A stretch of 64,000 nt of DNA. Source: Bradyrhizobium sp. AZCC 1721 (lineage in GTDB: Bacteria > Pseudomonadota > Alphaproteobacteria > Rhizobiales > Xanthobacteraceae). The stretch is from NCBI RefSeq assembly GCF_036924715.1, contig NZ_JAZHSB010000001.1, positions 1,355,001-1,419,000 on the forward strand, read 5' to 3'. The position numbers were made by a program, and so were the translations under genes. This document shows, one piece after another, positions 7,764 through 16,460 of this stretch (its first letter is position 1; the number at the start of each line of letters is the position of its first letter). The notes beneath the pieces were generated by a model. It did not search any database. It was not told the origin of the DNA and saw only the letters and a list, made by a program, of their open reading frames with translations.

Positions 7764-8450
7764 CTAGCGGCTACGCGCTAACGCGCCACGCTCGCGCAGT
7801 ATTGCCAGCACCGCATTCAGATCCGGCACCACCGCCGCGCATCGCGCCCGCGACTCTTGGGTCGGCGTCACCATGTCGGGCACCATGATGGTAATTGCGC
7901 CCGCGGCATGCGCGGCGGTCACGCCGTGGTTTGAATCCTCCACGGCCACGCAAGCCTCCGGCTTCAGGCCGAACCGCGACGCCGCGAGCAGATAGAGGTC
8001 GGGATTGGGCTTGCCGCGGGCGACGTCGTCGCGGGTCAGCAGCGTTTCGAAACGGTGGCGGATACCCGCGAGCTTAAGATGCGCATTCGCCGTGCGCAGC
8101 GACGAGGAGGTGACGATCGCCATCGGACATTCGGCCGCCCGCAGCGCATCCAGCAGTTCGATCGCGCCGCTCTTCAGCGGCAAGCCTGCGCCGAGAATTT
8201 CATTGCGGTTGCTGACGAAGGCGCGGGAGACCTCCGCAAGCGGAAAGCCATCCCCGTAGCGCGCGAGCAGCATGGCCTCGCATTCCGGCCCGGGCAGGCC
8301 GACCATCGCCTGGCACAGCGTTACGGCGTCGTCAGTGAACCCATGCGCGGTGAGTGCCGCGACCAGGCTGTCGAAATAGACCCGTTCGGTGTCGAGCAGC
8401 GTGCCGTCCATGTCGAGCAGGACAGCGCTGACGTTCCATTTCCCGATCAC
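7764..8450 (-). CDS. HAD-superfamily phosphatase (beta-phosphoglucomutase-like)
   Basis: This is a 228-residue cytosolic hydrolase of HAD subfamily IA. Motif I is LLDMDGTLLDTE with nucleophile D13 and acid/base D15. Motif II is the serine of VTSSS, motif III the lysine of RGKPNPDLY, and motif IV EDSNHGV. The helical cap between motifs I and II is of the size seen in phosphoglycolate phosphatase, GS1-like and beta-phosphoglucomutase proteins, so the substrate is probably a small sugar phosphate but is not determined. The start is a GTG that overlaps the end of the upstream CWC gene by four bases, which points to translational coupling. Confidence 0.88.
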   Translation of the reverse strand: MIGKWNVSAVLLDMDGTLLDTERVYFDSLVAALTAHGFTDDAVTLCQAMVGLPGPECEAMLLARYGDGFPLAEVSRAFVSNRNEILGAGLPLKSGAIELLDALRAAECPMAIVTSSSLRTANAHLKLAGIRHRFETLLTRDDVARGKPNPDLYLLAASRFGLKPEACVAVEDSNHGVTAAHAAGAITIMVPDMVTPTQESRARCAAVVPDLNAVLAILRERGALARSR

Positions 8451-8650
8451 GCCGCACCCGCGCCGGCGCGCTGGCTAGCGAGTTTGCGCAGGCACTCCGG
8501 ACAGAGACAATCGCTACCGTCCAACGGCATCGGCAGGCGGAACGTCTCGTCGTTGCACCAGCAGGGGCCGGACAGGTTGCAGCCGAATTCGTTGCCGCAG
8601 CCGGCGCAGGCGAGGCGGCGCGATGGCGCATTTTCCAAACGATCTGTCAT
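8447..8650 (-). CDS. Cysteine-rich CWC family protein
   Basis: The 67-residue protein starts at the ATG at 8650. It contains CAGCG, then the signature GPCWCNDE, then CLCPECL: seven cysteines in a compact domain of the Cys-rich CWC family (PF14375 as I remember it). The spacing suggests bound metal, probably zinc. It overlaps the downstream HAD phosphatase gene by four bases, so the two are translated from one message. A longer frame opens further upstream (to 8692), but the segment before M is poorly conserved in type. The molecular role of the family is not known. Confidence 0.8.
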   Translation of the reverse strand: MTDRLENAPSRRLACAGCGNEFGCNLSGPCWCNDETFRLPMPLDGSDCLCPECLRKLASQRAGAGAA

Positions 8651-8748
8651 CAACGAGGCTGAATCCTGACGTGGAATTAATCCCGGGTTCACACTGAGGC
8701 GCGTTATACTTCGTCACTATACGCCTGGGAAATTCTAAGGGAAATCCG

Positions 8749-10314
8749 ATGGCCCGCGATTCGCAAGCAGCCCTCGTTGCGCTCAATCGCTTCGGCTTCG
8801 GCGCGCGCGGCGGGGCATCTGGCGATGTTCTCGACGCCGCATCCGATCCGCGCGGTTTCGTCAAGGCGGAACTCGGCCGTCCCAATCGCGTGCTGCTCGA
8901 AGTGCCGGGGCTGCAGTCGACGCCCGCGCTCGGCAAGGCGGTGTTCGACTATCAGTTCGAAATCCAGCAGGCCCGCGAGGCTGCCAAATCGGCCGCGCCG
9001 CCGGCTGCAGGCGAAGGCGCGTCGTCGCCACCAGATGCGAAGGCGCAGCGGCGAAACCTGTCCCTCAACGGCATCGCCATGGAGATGGCGCCCAAGGAGT
9101 CACCCAGGGAGTCACAGGCCAAGCCGGCGGAGAATCCCGGCGCGATGGCACCGGCGGAAACGATGCAGCCCAATGCGCCAAAGCCGCCGCCACAACCGCT
9201 CAACATCATCCAGAAAACCTTTCGCGCCGAGGCGCTGGCGCGGCTGCAGCGCGCCGTCATCGCCGATGGCGGATTTGCCGAGCGGCTTGTCGTGTTCTGG
9301 TCGAATCATTTCTGCATTTCCGCCAACAAGGGCGGGCCGGCGCGGATGTGGGCCGGCTCGTTCGAGCGCGAGGCGATCCGCCCGCACGTGCTCGGACGTT
9401 TCGCCGATATGCTGAAGGCGGTCGAGCAGCATCCGGCGATGCTGTTCTTCCTCGATAACCAGCAATCGCTGGGCCCGGATTCGCGCGCCGGGAAAAACCG
9501 CAACCGCGGACTGAATGAAAATCTCGCCCGCGAGATACTTGAGTTGCATACGCTCGGCGTCGGCGGCGGCTATTCGCAGGACGATGTGACGTCGCTGGCG
9601 AACGTCATCACGGGCTGGACCTATGCCGGAAGGCTGGGCCAGCTCGGCGCGCCCGGCACCTTCGTGTTCAATGCCAATGCGCACCAGCCGGGCGCGCAGC
9701 GGGTGATGGGCAAGGTCTACGATGCCGACGGCGTGGCGCAGGGCGAGGCGGTGCTGGCGGATATCGCGCGGCATCCCTCGACGGCGAAATTCATCGCGAC
9801 CAAATTCGCGCGCCATTTCGTGGCCGACGATCCGCCGGCCGCGCTGGTGGCGCGGCTCGCCGATGTCTTCATGAAAACCGACGGCGATCTCAAGGCGCTG
9901 GCGCTGGCGCTGGTCGATTCCGACGAGGCCTGGAGCGCGCCGCTCACCAAGATCCGCTCGCCTTACGAATTTCTCGTCGCGGCCGGCCGGCTGCTGGCGC
10001 AGATTCCGAACAATCCCAACCTCTATCTCGCCGGCCTGAGGGCGCTCGGTCAGCCATTATGGTCGCCGGCCGGGCCAAACGGATTTCCCGACAGCAACGC
10101 CGCATGGCTGGCGCCGGAGGGCATGAAACTGCGCCTCGATATTTCAACGCAGATAGCATCGAGGCTCGCCGAGGGCGTCGATCCGCGCGACCTGCTCGAG
10201 CTCGCGGCCGCCGATACTGCGTCAGTGGAGACGCGGCGGACCGTCGAGCGCGCGGAATCGCGGCAGCAGGCGCTGGCACTGTTGTTGATGTCGCCGGAAT
10301 TCCAGAGGAGATGA
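8749..10314 (+). CDS. DUF1800 family protein
   Basis: The protein has 521 residues. It opens with ALNRFGFGARGG, the characteristic start of DUF1800 proteins. An Ala/Pro-rich low-complexity insert lies around residues 80-145. The conserved core follows, with VVFWSNHFCIS, then NENLAREILELHTLGV, and a C-terminal LLMSPEFQRR that is also typical. DUF1800 genes are almost always paired with a downstream DUF1501 gene, as here (5-base gap). The pair is thought to act on or around exported proteins, but no reaction is established. No signal peptide is visible, so this partner may be exported with the other or stay in the cytoplasm. Confidence 0.92.
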   Translation: MARDSQAALVALNRFGFGARGGASGDVLDAASDPRGFVKAELGRPNRVLLEVPGLQSTPALGKAVFDYQFEIQQAREAAKSAAPPAAGEGASSPPDAKAQRRNLSLNGIAMEMAPKESPRESQAKPAENPGAMAPAETMQPNAPKPPPQPLNIIQKTFRAEALARLQRAVIADGGFAERLVVFWSNHFCISANKGGPARMWAGSFEREAIRPHVLGRFADMLKAVEQHPAMLFFLDNQQSLGPDSRAGKNRNRGLNENLAREILELHTLGVGGGYSQDDVTSLANVITGWTYAGRLGQLGAPGTFVFNANAHQPGAQRVMGKVYDADGVAQGEAVLADIARHPSTAKFIATKFARHFVADDPPAALVARLADVFMKTDGDLKALALALVDSDEAWSAPLTKIRSPYEFLVAAGRLLAQIPNNPNLYLAGLRALGQPLWSPAGPNGFPDSNAAWLAPEGMKLRLDISTQIASRLAEGVDPRDLLELAAADTASVETRRTVERAESRQQALALLLMSPEFQRR

Positions 10315-10319
10315 CGTCC

Positions 10320-11555
10320 ATGGAAACGACAATGGGTTGCTGCGAGGACCTGCGATCATCGCCGACAACGCGGCGGGCCGTGCTGCTCGGCGGCGCGTCC
10401 TTTGCGGCGTGGGCCTACCTGCCGAAGTTCGCGCGCGCGGCCGACGGCCGCGATCCGCGTCTGGTGCTCGTGATCCTGCGCGGCGCACTCGACGGGCTCG
10501 CCACCGTCGCTCCAACAGGCGACCCCGACTACGCCGGCCTGCACGGCGCGATCGCGTTGTCATCGAGCGGATCGAACGCGGCGCTGCCGCTCGACAATTT
10601 CTTCTCACTGCATCCGGCGATGCCGGAATTTTCGCGGATGTATCGTGAGAAGAAGGCCGCGGTGATCCACGCGGTGGCGACGCCCTACCGCGACCGTTCG
10701 CATTTCGACGGGCAGGACGTGCTCGAAAGCGGCTTTTCCGGCCCCGGCCGGGTGCAGTCCGGCTGGCTCAACCGCGCGCTGGAAGGTCTGCCGAAGGGCG
10801 AGCGGGTGACGAGCGGGCTCGCAGTCGGCCCGATCACGCCGCTGGTGCTGCGCGGCGCGGCGCCGACCGTCGGCTGGGCGCCGCTCGCGTTGCCGCAGGC
10901 CAGCGAGGACACCGCGATGCGGCTGCTCGACCTCTATTCTCACCGCGATGCCGCGCTGGGCTCGGCGCTGAAGCAGGGCCTCGCGCTCGACAAGGCCGCG
11001 CAGGGCGACGACATGAAACCAAAGCCCGGCACCGGCGGCGTGGCCGCGATGCGGCTGGCGGCGCGCGGCGCGGCCCGATTGATGGCGGCCGACAATGGTC
11101 CGCGGATCGGCGCACTCGCCTTCGACGGCTGGGACACGCATGCCAATGAAGGCGGCCCGGTCGGCCGTCTGGCGCAACTGCTCGGCGGCCTCGACGGCGC
11201 ACTCGCCGAATTCGAAGCCGCGCTGGGACTGCGCTGGCGCGACACGGTGATCGTGGTCGCCACCGAGTTCGGCCGCACCGCGCGCATCAACGGCACGCAA
11301 GGCACGGATCACGGCACCGGTACCGTCGCGCTACTCGCCGGCGGCGCGGTGAACGGCGGGCGGGTGATCGCGGACTGGCCGGGGCTGAAGCCGGCGAGCC
11401 TCCATCAGGGCCGCGACCTCGCGCCGACCACCGATCTGCGCGCGGTGATGAAAGGCGTGCTGAAGGATCAGTTCGGGCTGGCTGAGCAGGTGTTGGCGGA
11501 CAGCGTGTTCCCGGAGAGCGCCAAGGTGAAGCCGATGCAGGGATTGGTGGGGTAG
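10320..11555 (+). CDS. DUF1501 family Tat-exported protein
   Basis: The 411-residue protein belongs to the DUF1501 family, which is related to sulfatase/alkaline-phosphatase-like folds. A twin-arginine signal (TTRRAVLLGGASFAAWAYL, about residues 13-31) ends near ARAADG, predicting export in folded form to the periplasm. Conserved elements include SHFDGQDVLESG, FDGWDTHANEG and VVATEFGRT, then DHGTG near the end, which are candidate metal ligands. The start chosen is the ATG at 10320, nine bases after AGGAG; an ATG at 10311 overlaps the DUF1800 stop as ATGA but sits on the ribosome-binding site. It is co-transcribed with the DUF1800 gene. Confidence 0.92.
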   Translation: METTMGCCEDLRSSPTTRRAVLLGGASFAAWAYLPKFARAADGRDPRLVLVILRGALDGLATVAPTGDPDYAGLHGAIALSSSGSNAALPLDNFFSLHPAMPEFSRMYREKKAAVIHAVATPYRDRSHFDGQDVLESGFSGPGRVQSGWLNRALEGLPKGERVTSGLAVGPITPLVLRGAAPTVGWAPLALPQASEDTAMRLLDLYSHRDAALGSALKQGLALDKAAQGDDMKPKPGTGGVAAMRLAARGAARLMAADNGPRIGALAFDGWDTHANEGGPVGRLAQLLGGLDGALAEFEAALGLRWRDTVIVVATEFGRTARINGTQGTDHGTGTVALLAGGAVNGGRVIADWPGLKPASLHQGRDLAPTTDLRAVMKGVLKDQFGLAEQVLADSVFPESAKVKPMQGLVG

Positions 11556-11573
11556 GAGGCTAGCCCCACCCAC

Positions 11574-11697
11574 GGTGTCGGGCCTTGAGCCGGGACCCAT
11601 AACCACCGCTGGCATTGTTGGAGCACGCTGGGGAGCCAGCACGGCATAACCACGTACACTTGTGGTTATGGGTCCCTGCGTTCGCAGGGACGACACC
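11574..11697. repeat. GTCGTCCCTGCG-family inverted repeat, copy 2
   Basis: GGTGTCG at the left end and CGACACC at the right, with GGGACCCATAACCAC opposite GTGGTTATGGGTCCC. It lies between the convergent DUF1501 and aldo/keto reductase genes. Confidence 0.75.
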
Positions 11698-11706
11698 GAA
11701 CCAGAC

Positions 11707-12645
11707 CTAATTCGTAATCCGATCGACCTCCGCCATCTCCGCCGCGCTCAGCGTCCAGCCGATCGCCTTCACGTTCTGCTCGACCTGTTCGACGCGGGTG
11801 GCGCCGGCGATGACGCTTGCGACTTGCGGGCGCTGGGCCAGCCAGGAGAAGGCGAGTTCGAGCATGGTGTGGCCGCGCTCCATCGCGAACGTCTGGAGCT
11901 TTTCGACGATATCCTCGTTGCGCGCGGTGACGTAGCGGTCCTTCAGCGCCGGCGCCTTGGCGAAGCGCGTGTCGGCGGGGGCATCAGTGCCGCGCTTGTA
12001 CTTGCCGGTGAGAAGGCCGCTCGCCAGCGGGAAGAACGGCAGCAGGCCGAGCTTGTATTCCTGCGCCGCCGGCAGCAAATCGTTCTCGATGCCGCGCACC
12101 ACGAGGCTGTATTCATCCTGGCAGGAGACGAAGCGGTTGACGTTCATCTGCCGCGCCATCATTTCGGCCTCCGCGATGCGCCAGGCCGGAAAGTTCGAAT
12201 TGCCGATGTAGCGGACCTTGCCTTGGCGCACGAGATCGTCGAGCGCGCGCAGCGTCTCTTCCATCGGCGTCAGGGGATCGTATTCATGCTGCTGATAGAG
12301 ATCGATGTAATCGGTCTTCAGCCGATTCAGGCTGGCCTCGACCGCGGACATGATGTAGCGGCGCGAGGCGCCCTGCTTGGTGCCGTCGGTCGCCATCGGT
12401 TTCGCGTACTTCGTCGCCAGCACGATATCCTTGCGGCGGTCGCCGAGCACGGTGCCGAGCACGGTCTCGGAGCCGCCCATGCCTGCATAGATGTCGGCGG
12501 TGTCGAATAGGGTGATGCCGAGGTCGATCGCCTTGTGGATGACCTTGCGCGAGGTCTCCAGATCGGTGCGCTGGCCGAAATTGTTGCAGCCGAGGCCGAC
12601 GGCGGAAACACGCAGGCCGGAGCCGCCGAGGTTGCGAATTTGCAT
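11707..12645 (-). CDS. Aldo/keto reductase
   Basis: This 312-residue cytosolic NADPH-dependent oxidoreductase has the (beta/alpha)8 aldo/keto reductase fold. The catalytic tetrad is visible: Asp in FDTADIY, Tyr in DIYAG, Lys in ATKYAKP, and His in YQQHEYDP. Near the C-terminus VIAGATRVEQVEQN is the usual NADPH-phosphate binding segment. It is closest in style to the YajO/Kv-beta-like group (AKR families 9 to 12). The ATG at 12645 is preceded by AGGA; a frame extends 35 codons further upstream, but that part is arginine-rich and lacks family similarity. The physiological substrate is unknown. Confidence 0.92.
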   Translation of the reverse strand: MQIRNLGGSGLRVSAVGLGCNNFGQRTDLETSRKVIHKAIDLGITLFDTADIYAGMGGSETVLGTVLGDRRKDIVLATKYAKPMATDGTKQGASRRYIMSAVEASLNRLKTDYIDLYQQHEYDPLTPMEETLRALDDLVRQGKVRYIGNSNFPAWRIAEAEMMARQMNVNRFVSCQDEYSLVVRGIENDLLPAAQEYKLGLLPFFPLASGLLTGKYKRGTDAPADTRFAKAPALKDRYVTARNEDIVEKLQTFAMERGHTMLELAFSWLAQRPQVASVIAGATRVEQVEQNVKAIGWTLSAAEMAEVDRITN

Positions 12646-12909
12646 GGATCGATCCTGTGGGAAGAGCGGGAGGAGGGCGCATTGTGGCGCGCGTGGCTTC
12701 GGCCCGCAAGAAAAGCGGGCCAGCGCCCGCGCTTGGCAGCCATGCGGCACAAAAAGATGCGGCCCCGGTCAGACGCGGCGACTGACGGGGACCGCTGGGG
12801 CGCGTGATCTGAGACGGGGGGCCTGATCAGACGCAGGGGCAGGCTAGCTGCGCTTTGTTACGCGCGCGTGACGGCAGAACTTATCCACAGGCCGGCCGAA
12901 AGCCGTGCC

Positions 12910-13371
12910 TCAGAGCATCTTCCGGTACACGACGAAGCCGGAGCGGTCCGCCACCTTGTCGTAGAGCTGCATCGCAGTGTGGTTGGTCTCGTGCGTTTGC
13001 CAATAGACGCGGGAACATCCTGCGCGTCTGGCCTGATCGTATACGCCATCGATGAGCGCACGGCCGACGCCCTTGCCGCGCACTGTTGCGCTGGTGAAGA
13101 GGTCCTGCAGGTAGCAGTTCGGCTCGATCATGGTCGTAGAACGGTGAAACAGATAATGCGTCAGCCCGAGCAGTTCGCCGCCGCTCTCGGCCACCAGCGC
13201 ATGCACCGGCTCATAAGCATCGAAAAAGCGCGCCCATGTCATCGCCGTGATCTCGGACGCCAGCGCGGTCGCGTTCGAACGGCCATAGAAGGCGTTGTAG
13301 CCGTCCCATAGCGGTAGCCATTGCGCGTAGTCCTGGCAGGTGACGAAGCGGATGGTGAGGTCGCCGGGCAT
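12910..13371 (-). CDS. GNAT family N-acetyltransferase
   Basis: The 153-residue protein follows the GCN5-related acetyltransferase plan. Strands beta1-beta4 come first (ITIRFVT-like start, ALVAESGGELLGLTHYLFH). Motif A is LFTSATVRGKGVGRALID, whose R-G-K-G-V-G loop binds the pyrophosphate of acetyl-CoA. A final ...YWQTHETNHTAMQLYDKV carries the Asn and Tyr typical of motif B and the general acid. The ATG at 13371 begins MPGDLTIRF; the open frame upstream is unrelated in character. The acceptor substrate is unknown. The 263-base spacer to the aldo/keto reductase gene holds no gene, only a single TTATCCACA at 12881-12889. Confidence 0.88.
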   Translation of the reverse strand: MPGDLTIRFVTCQDYAQWLPLWDGYNAFYGRSNATALASEITAMTWARFFDAYEPVHALVAESGGELLGLTHYLFHRSTTMIEPNCYLQDLFTSATVRGKGVGRALIDGVYDQARRAGCSRVYWQTHETNHTAMQLYDKVADRSGFVVYRKML

Positions 13372-13476
13372 GCGCGATTCCGTTTTGGTTAAGAGATGGC
13401 GCGTCAGGGACACGGGAAGGAGGGATGTCTGTTGATTAATACAGATGTGGCAGCAGACGATCAACTTATCGCTTCG

Positions 13477-14328
13477 CTACTCCGCGGCGCCGAGGTGCTT
13501 CGCGAGACTGCGATGGCTGCCGCGCAGCGCGCGATAATACTCCGCGCTGCCGGGATCGTCGGTGTGGCGAACGAGGTCGGTGACCGGCGTGTAGCTCAGC
13601 ATGCGTCCGCCGTCGGGAAGCGCCGTGCAGGTGAAGCGCAGCACCTGTCCATCCGCGAGATCGAGGTTGATCGGCGTGGAATCGCCTGTTCGTATCATCT
13701 CGGTGCGCTTGGCAATGAAGGCGCTCAACTCGTCCTCCGGCAGTTGCCAGGCGCCGGTGTCGCGGCCGTGATACATCAGCGCAATGAAGGGCGGCTTGCT
13801 GTCGGCCTGCTCGTCGGACAGCTTGAAATAATCGCGGAACGCGCGGTTGATGAATTCGGCGCGGGTGGCGGAATCGAGCAGCACGATGCCGATATCGACC
13901 TGATCGAGCGCGGCCGACAGGCGCTCCGCGGTAGCGTGATGCTTCTTCTCCCACGCGAACGCATCGACCCATGTTTTCCGCAACAAGCCGGTGATCAACG
14001 CGGTGCCGCCGGCAGTCGCCGCCAGCAGCAGCATGCGCGCCAGGTCGGACATGTCGTAACCGGGCGTAGCGCGGTGGTTGAGGAAGAACAGCGCTGATGA
14101 CGCCACCGCTATGATGGCGCTGGCTATGCCGGAGACGATGCCGCTGATGGAAGCGGCAAAGGCGACGATGCAGACGAACAGCGGCGCGGGATTGGGGACT
14201 GCAACGAAGTGTCGGTCGACAACGAAGGCGATCATCGCCGTCGCTGTCGTGAGAGCCGGACCGGAGATTGCGCGCCAGTCTAACTGCATGCCCGTTCTCG
14301 CTACTTGCCGGGAATAAGACGCGAGCAT
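13477..14328 (-). CDS. Membrane-anchored PAS-domain protein
   Basis: The 283-residue protein begins with several hydrophobic helices (about residues 22-45, 47-75 and 88-112) resembling the DUF4118 sensor membrane module of KdpD-like kinases. A linker and a PAS domain of the PAS-7 type follow (about 130-250, ALDQVDIGIVLLDSATRAEFINRAFRDYF). There is no histidine-kinase, GGDEF or HTH module after it, so it may be a signal-sensing stub that works with another protein. Two starts are possible: the ATG at 14328, used here, or the ATG at 14289 (MQLDWRAIS), which has a somewhat better purine stretch upstream. Confidence 0.7.
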   Translation of the reverse strand: MLASYSRQVARTGMQLDWRAISGPALTTATAMIAFVVDRHFVAVPNPAPLFVCIVAFAASISGIVSGIASAIIAVASSALFFLNHRATPGYDMSDLARMLLLAATAGGTALITGLLRKTWVDAFAWEKKHHATAERLSAALDQVDIGIVLLDSATRAEFINRAFRDYFKLSDEQADSKPPFIALMYHGRDTGAWQLPEDELSAFIAKRTEMIRTGDSTPINLDLADGQVLRFTCTALPDGGRMLSYTPVTDLVRHTDDPGSAEYYRALRGSHRSLAKHLGAAE

Positions 14329-14492
14329 GCCTGATTGTTGCGATTGTGCACGCCTTTCTGCCGCCAGTCCTAAGAGAGCGTTGCTCGCATGCGCAAGACT
14401 TTCGCATTTTTGAAATCAAATGATATCGAGTTAAGGAACGTGGTACCGCACCCGACCATTGAGCTGCTCGACATTTTTGCAAGAGGACATCG

Positions 14493-14843
14493 ATGCCCAC
14501 TGTTTCGCCGACGCTGCTGCCGATCCTGATGCTGTTTGCTTCCAACATCTTCATGACCTTTGCCTGGTACGGCCATCTGAAATTCAAGGAAAGCCCATTG
14601 CCAATGGTGGTGCTGGCGAGCTGGGGGATCGCCTTCATCGAGTACTGGCTGGCGGTGCCGGCCAACCGCTGGGGCAGCGCGGTGTACTCGGCGGCGCAGC
14701 TCAAGACCATGCAGGAAGTGATCACGCTGGTGGTGTTCGCCTGCTTCTCGGTGCTCTATCTGAAGGAGCCGCTGGGGTGGAATCACGCACTCGGCTTTCT
14801 CTTCATCGCGATCGGCGCGTTTTTGATCTTTCACAAATGGTGA
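14493..14843 (+). CDS. DUF486 family small membrane protein
   Basis: The 116-residue protein has four predicted transmembrane helices (about 8-25, 35-52, 72-90 and 95-113), and the conserved blocks FMTFAWYGHLK, SWGIAFIEYWLAVPANR and TLVVFACFSVLYLKE. These identify DUF486, a family in the drug/metabolite transporter superfamily. The small size implies function as a dimer, like other four-helix DMT proteins. GAGGACATCG lies just before the ATG. The gene stands alone; the substrate is unknown. Confidence 0.92.
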   Translation: MPTVSPTLLPILMLFASNIFMTFAWYGHLKFKESPLPMVVLASWGIAFIEYWLAVPANRWGSAVYSAAQLKTMQEVITLVVFACFSVLYLKEPLGWNHALGFLFIAIGAFLIFHKW

Positions 14844-14864
14844 GCGCTTTTGTGCAGATCGTCG

Positions 14865-16025
14865 TCATTTCACCGCCGGCGCCACCCGCAATACCCGTCC
14901 GTTCGAGCTATCTGTGAGCAGCCACAGCGCGCCGTCCGGCCCCTGACGGACGTCCCTGATACGCTCGTGCAGGTTCTGCAGCAGGCGTTCCTCCGACGTC
15001 ACCGCGTTGCCGTTTAGCGTCAGCCGCACCAACATTGCGCCGCGCAGCGCGCCGGTAAACAGGCTGCCGTTCCATTTCGGAAACAGCTTTCCGGTGTAGA
15101 AGGCCATGCCTGACGGCGCGATAGAAGGCACCCAATATTTGAGCGGCTGCTCCATGCCGTCCTTGGCCGTGCTCTCGTGGATTTTCGCGCCGGAATAATC
15201 GATGCCGTAGCCGATCACCGGCCAGCCGTAATTCTTGCCCTTGCCGACGACATTGACCTCGTCGCCGCCGCGCGGTCCGTGCTCGATTTCCCAGGGCTCG
15301 CCGCTCGCCGGATTGATTGCGAGCGCCTGCACGTTGCGGTGCCCGTAACTCCAGATTTCCGGCTTGGCATCAGTGCGGCCGGCGAACGGATTGCCTGGGG
15401 GTACCGATCCGTCGGGCGCGATGCGGATCAGCTTGCCGAGATGATTGCCGAGATTCTGCGCCTGGTCGCGATAGGTGAAGTGATCGCCGAGCGCCACGAA
15501 CAGATTGCCGTCGTCGGCCTGCGCGATGCGGCAGCCATAATGATTGCCTGACGATAGCGGGCCCTGCTGGCGGAAGATGATCTTGACCTCGTCGAGACGG
15601 CCATTGTCGTCGCTCAGTTTCGCGCGCGCAGCCGTGGTGCGGCCGCCACCCGCGGTCCGTTCGGCGTAACAGAAATAGATGGTCCGGTTCTGCGCAAAGG
15701 ATTTGTCGGTGACGACATCGTGCAGGCCGCCCTGGCCTGAGGCCCACACGTCAGGCACGCCCTTGAGCGGCGGCGAAACCTGGCCCTCCGCGCTGACGAG
15801 GCGCATGCGGCCGGGACGCTCGGTCACCAGCATCGTTCCATTGGGCAGGAATGCCAGCGCCCACGGATTGACGAGGCCCCTCGCAATGGTGCGCACCTCG
15901 AGTTCGCCCGCCGACGAGTCAAACGCCGGCTCTTCGCCGCGAGTGCCGGTGGCGATCAGGAAGGAGACGGCGAGCAGGATCGCTACCGTCAAGGCGACGG
16001 TCACAAGGCCGACGGGTGTCTTCAT
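14865..16025 (-). CDS. PQQ-dependent sugar dehydrogenase (soluble GDH-like, YliI type)
   Basis: This is a 386-residue periplasmic six-bladed beta-propeller. A hydrophobic N-terminus (about residues 5-28) serves as signal peptide or anchor. The propeller starts with GLVNPWALAFLPNGTMLVTERPG, the hallmark of soluble glucose/aldose sugar dehydrogenases that use pyrroloquinoline quinone. The later blocks GQGGLHDVV, YGCRIAQ, WSYGHRNVQAL and EHGPRGGDEVNVV carry the catalytic His and the PQQ and calcium ligands. The C-terminus has GPDGALWLLTD. It would oxidise an aldose and pass electrons to a periplasmic acceptor, but whether PQQ is bound cannot be shown here. Its 3' end is convergent with the DUF486 gene, 21 bases away. 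Confidence 0.9.
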   Translation of the reverse strand: MKTPVGLVTVALTVAILLAVSFLIATGTRGEEPAFDSSAGELEVRTIARGLVNPWALAFLPNGTMLVTERPGRMRLVSAEGQVSPPLKGVPDVWASGQGGLHDVVTDKSFAQNRTIYFCYAERTAGGGRTTAARAKLSDDNGRLDEVKIIFRQQGPLSSGNHYGCRIAQADDGNLFVALGDHFTYRDQAQNLGNHLGKLIRIAPDGSVPPGNPFAGRTDAKPEIWSYGHRNVQALAINPASGEPWEIEHGPRGGDEVNVVGKGKNYGWPVIGYGIDYSGAKIHESTAKDGMEQPLKYWVPSIAPSGMAFYTGKLFPKWNGSLFTGALRGAMLVRLTLNGNAVTSEERLLQNLHERIRDVRQGPDGALWLLTDSSNGRVLRVAPAVK

Positions 16026-16095
16026 TTTGGTCTACATCGCGATGCTGATCATCGCGCTTCGCTAGTCCAATGATGCAAACAAAAGGCTGGACCTG

Positions 16096-16269
16096 TCACG
16101 GAATGGGCATCGCGACGGTGGCCTTGATCGATAGCACCGTCAGGGTGACCACGAGGCAAAGCGATAGCGTGCCGATCGCAAGCGAGGTGGCGATGGCACC
16201 AAGCAACCGGGAAGAAGCGACGGGCGCGCGGCTGCTCTCGAAGCCGACCGCACCGGGTGACCGCATCAT
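16096..16269 (-). CDS. Small single-span membrane protein, 57 aa
   Basis: On the minus strand an ATGATG at 16269-16264 is preceded by AAGGA with eight-base spacing and opens a 57-residue frame ending at 16096. It has a hydrophilic head with several Ser and Arg (ESSRAPVASSRLLGA), then one strong transmembrane segment (about residues 29-50, SLAIGTLSLCLVVTLTVLSI) and a short tail. Length, good initiation site and clean hydrophobicity pattern argue for a real gene. It lies upstream of the PQQ dehydrogenase on the same strand (70-base gap) and could be co-expressed. Function unknown. Confidence 0.6.
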   Translation of the reverse strand: MMRSPGAVGFESSRAPVASSRLLGAIATSLAIGTLSLCLVVTLTVLSIKATVAMPIP

Positions 16270-16460
16270 AGGCTAAATCCTTGTAACGCGGGACGAATCA
16301 CCCGCGACTCACGACGTCGGGAAAATCTTGCAGCGATCACCGGCAACATTGCGGCGACCAATCGCTTAAAATGGCAGAATCACGGCAAAGGTTAACATTA
16401 TGCCCGCTATTGTTAACTTTTGGCGGGGTGCTCGCGCGAAAGTGAGAAGAGCGAGGGTGG

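Noticed and set aside
12881-12889. Perfect TTATCCACA DnaA box
   Set aside because: Only one box, with no cluster, AT-rich region or dnaA/gidA/parAB genes nearby, so there is no evidence for an origin.
13466-14725. 419-codon minus-strand frame overlapping the PAS protein and running into the DUF486 region
   Set aside because: It is in a different frame from the PAS protein, is Arg/His-rich and overlaps the DUF486 gene; the 13477-14328 frame has the real domains.
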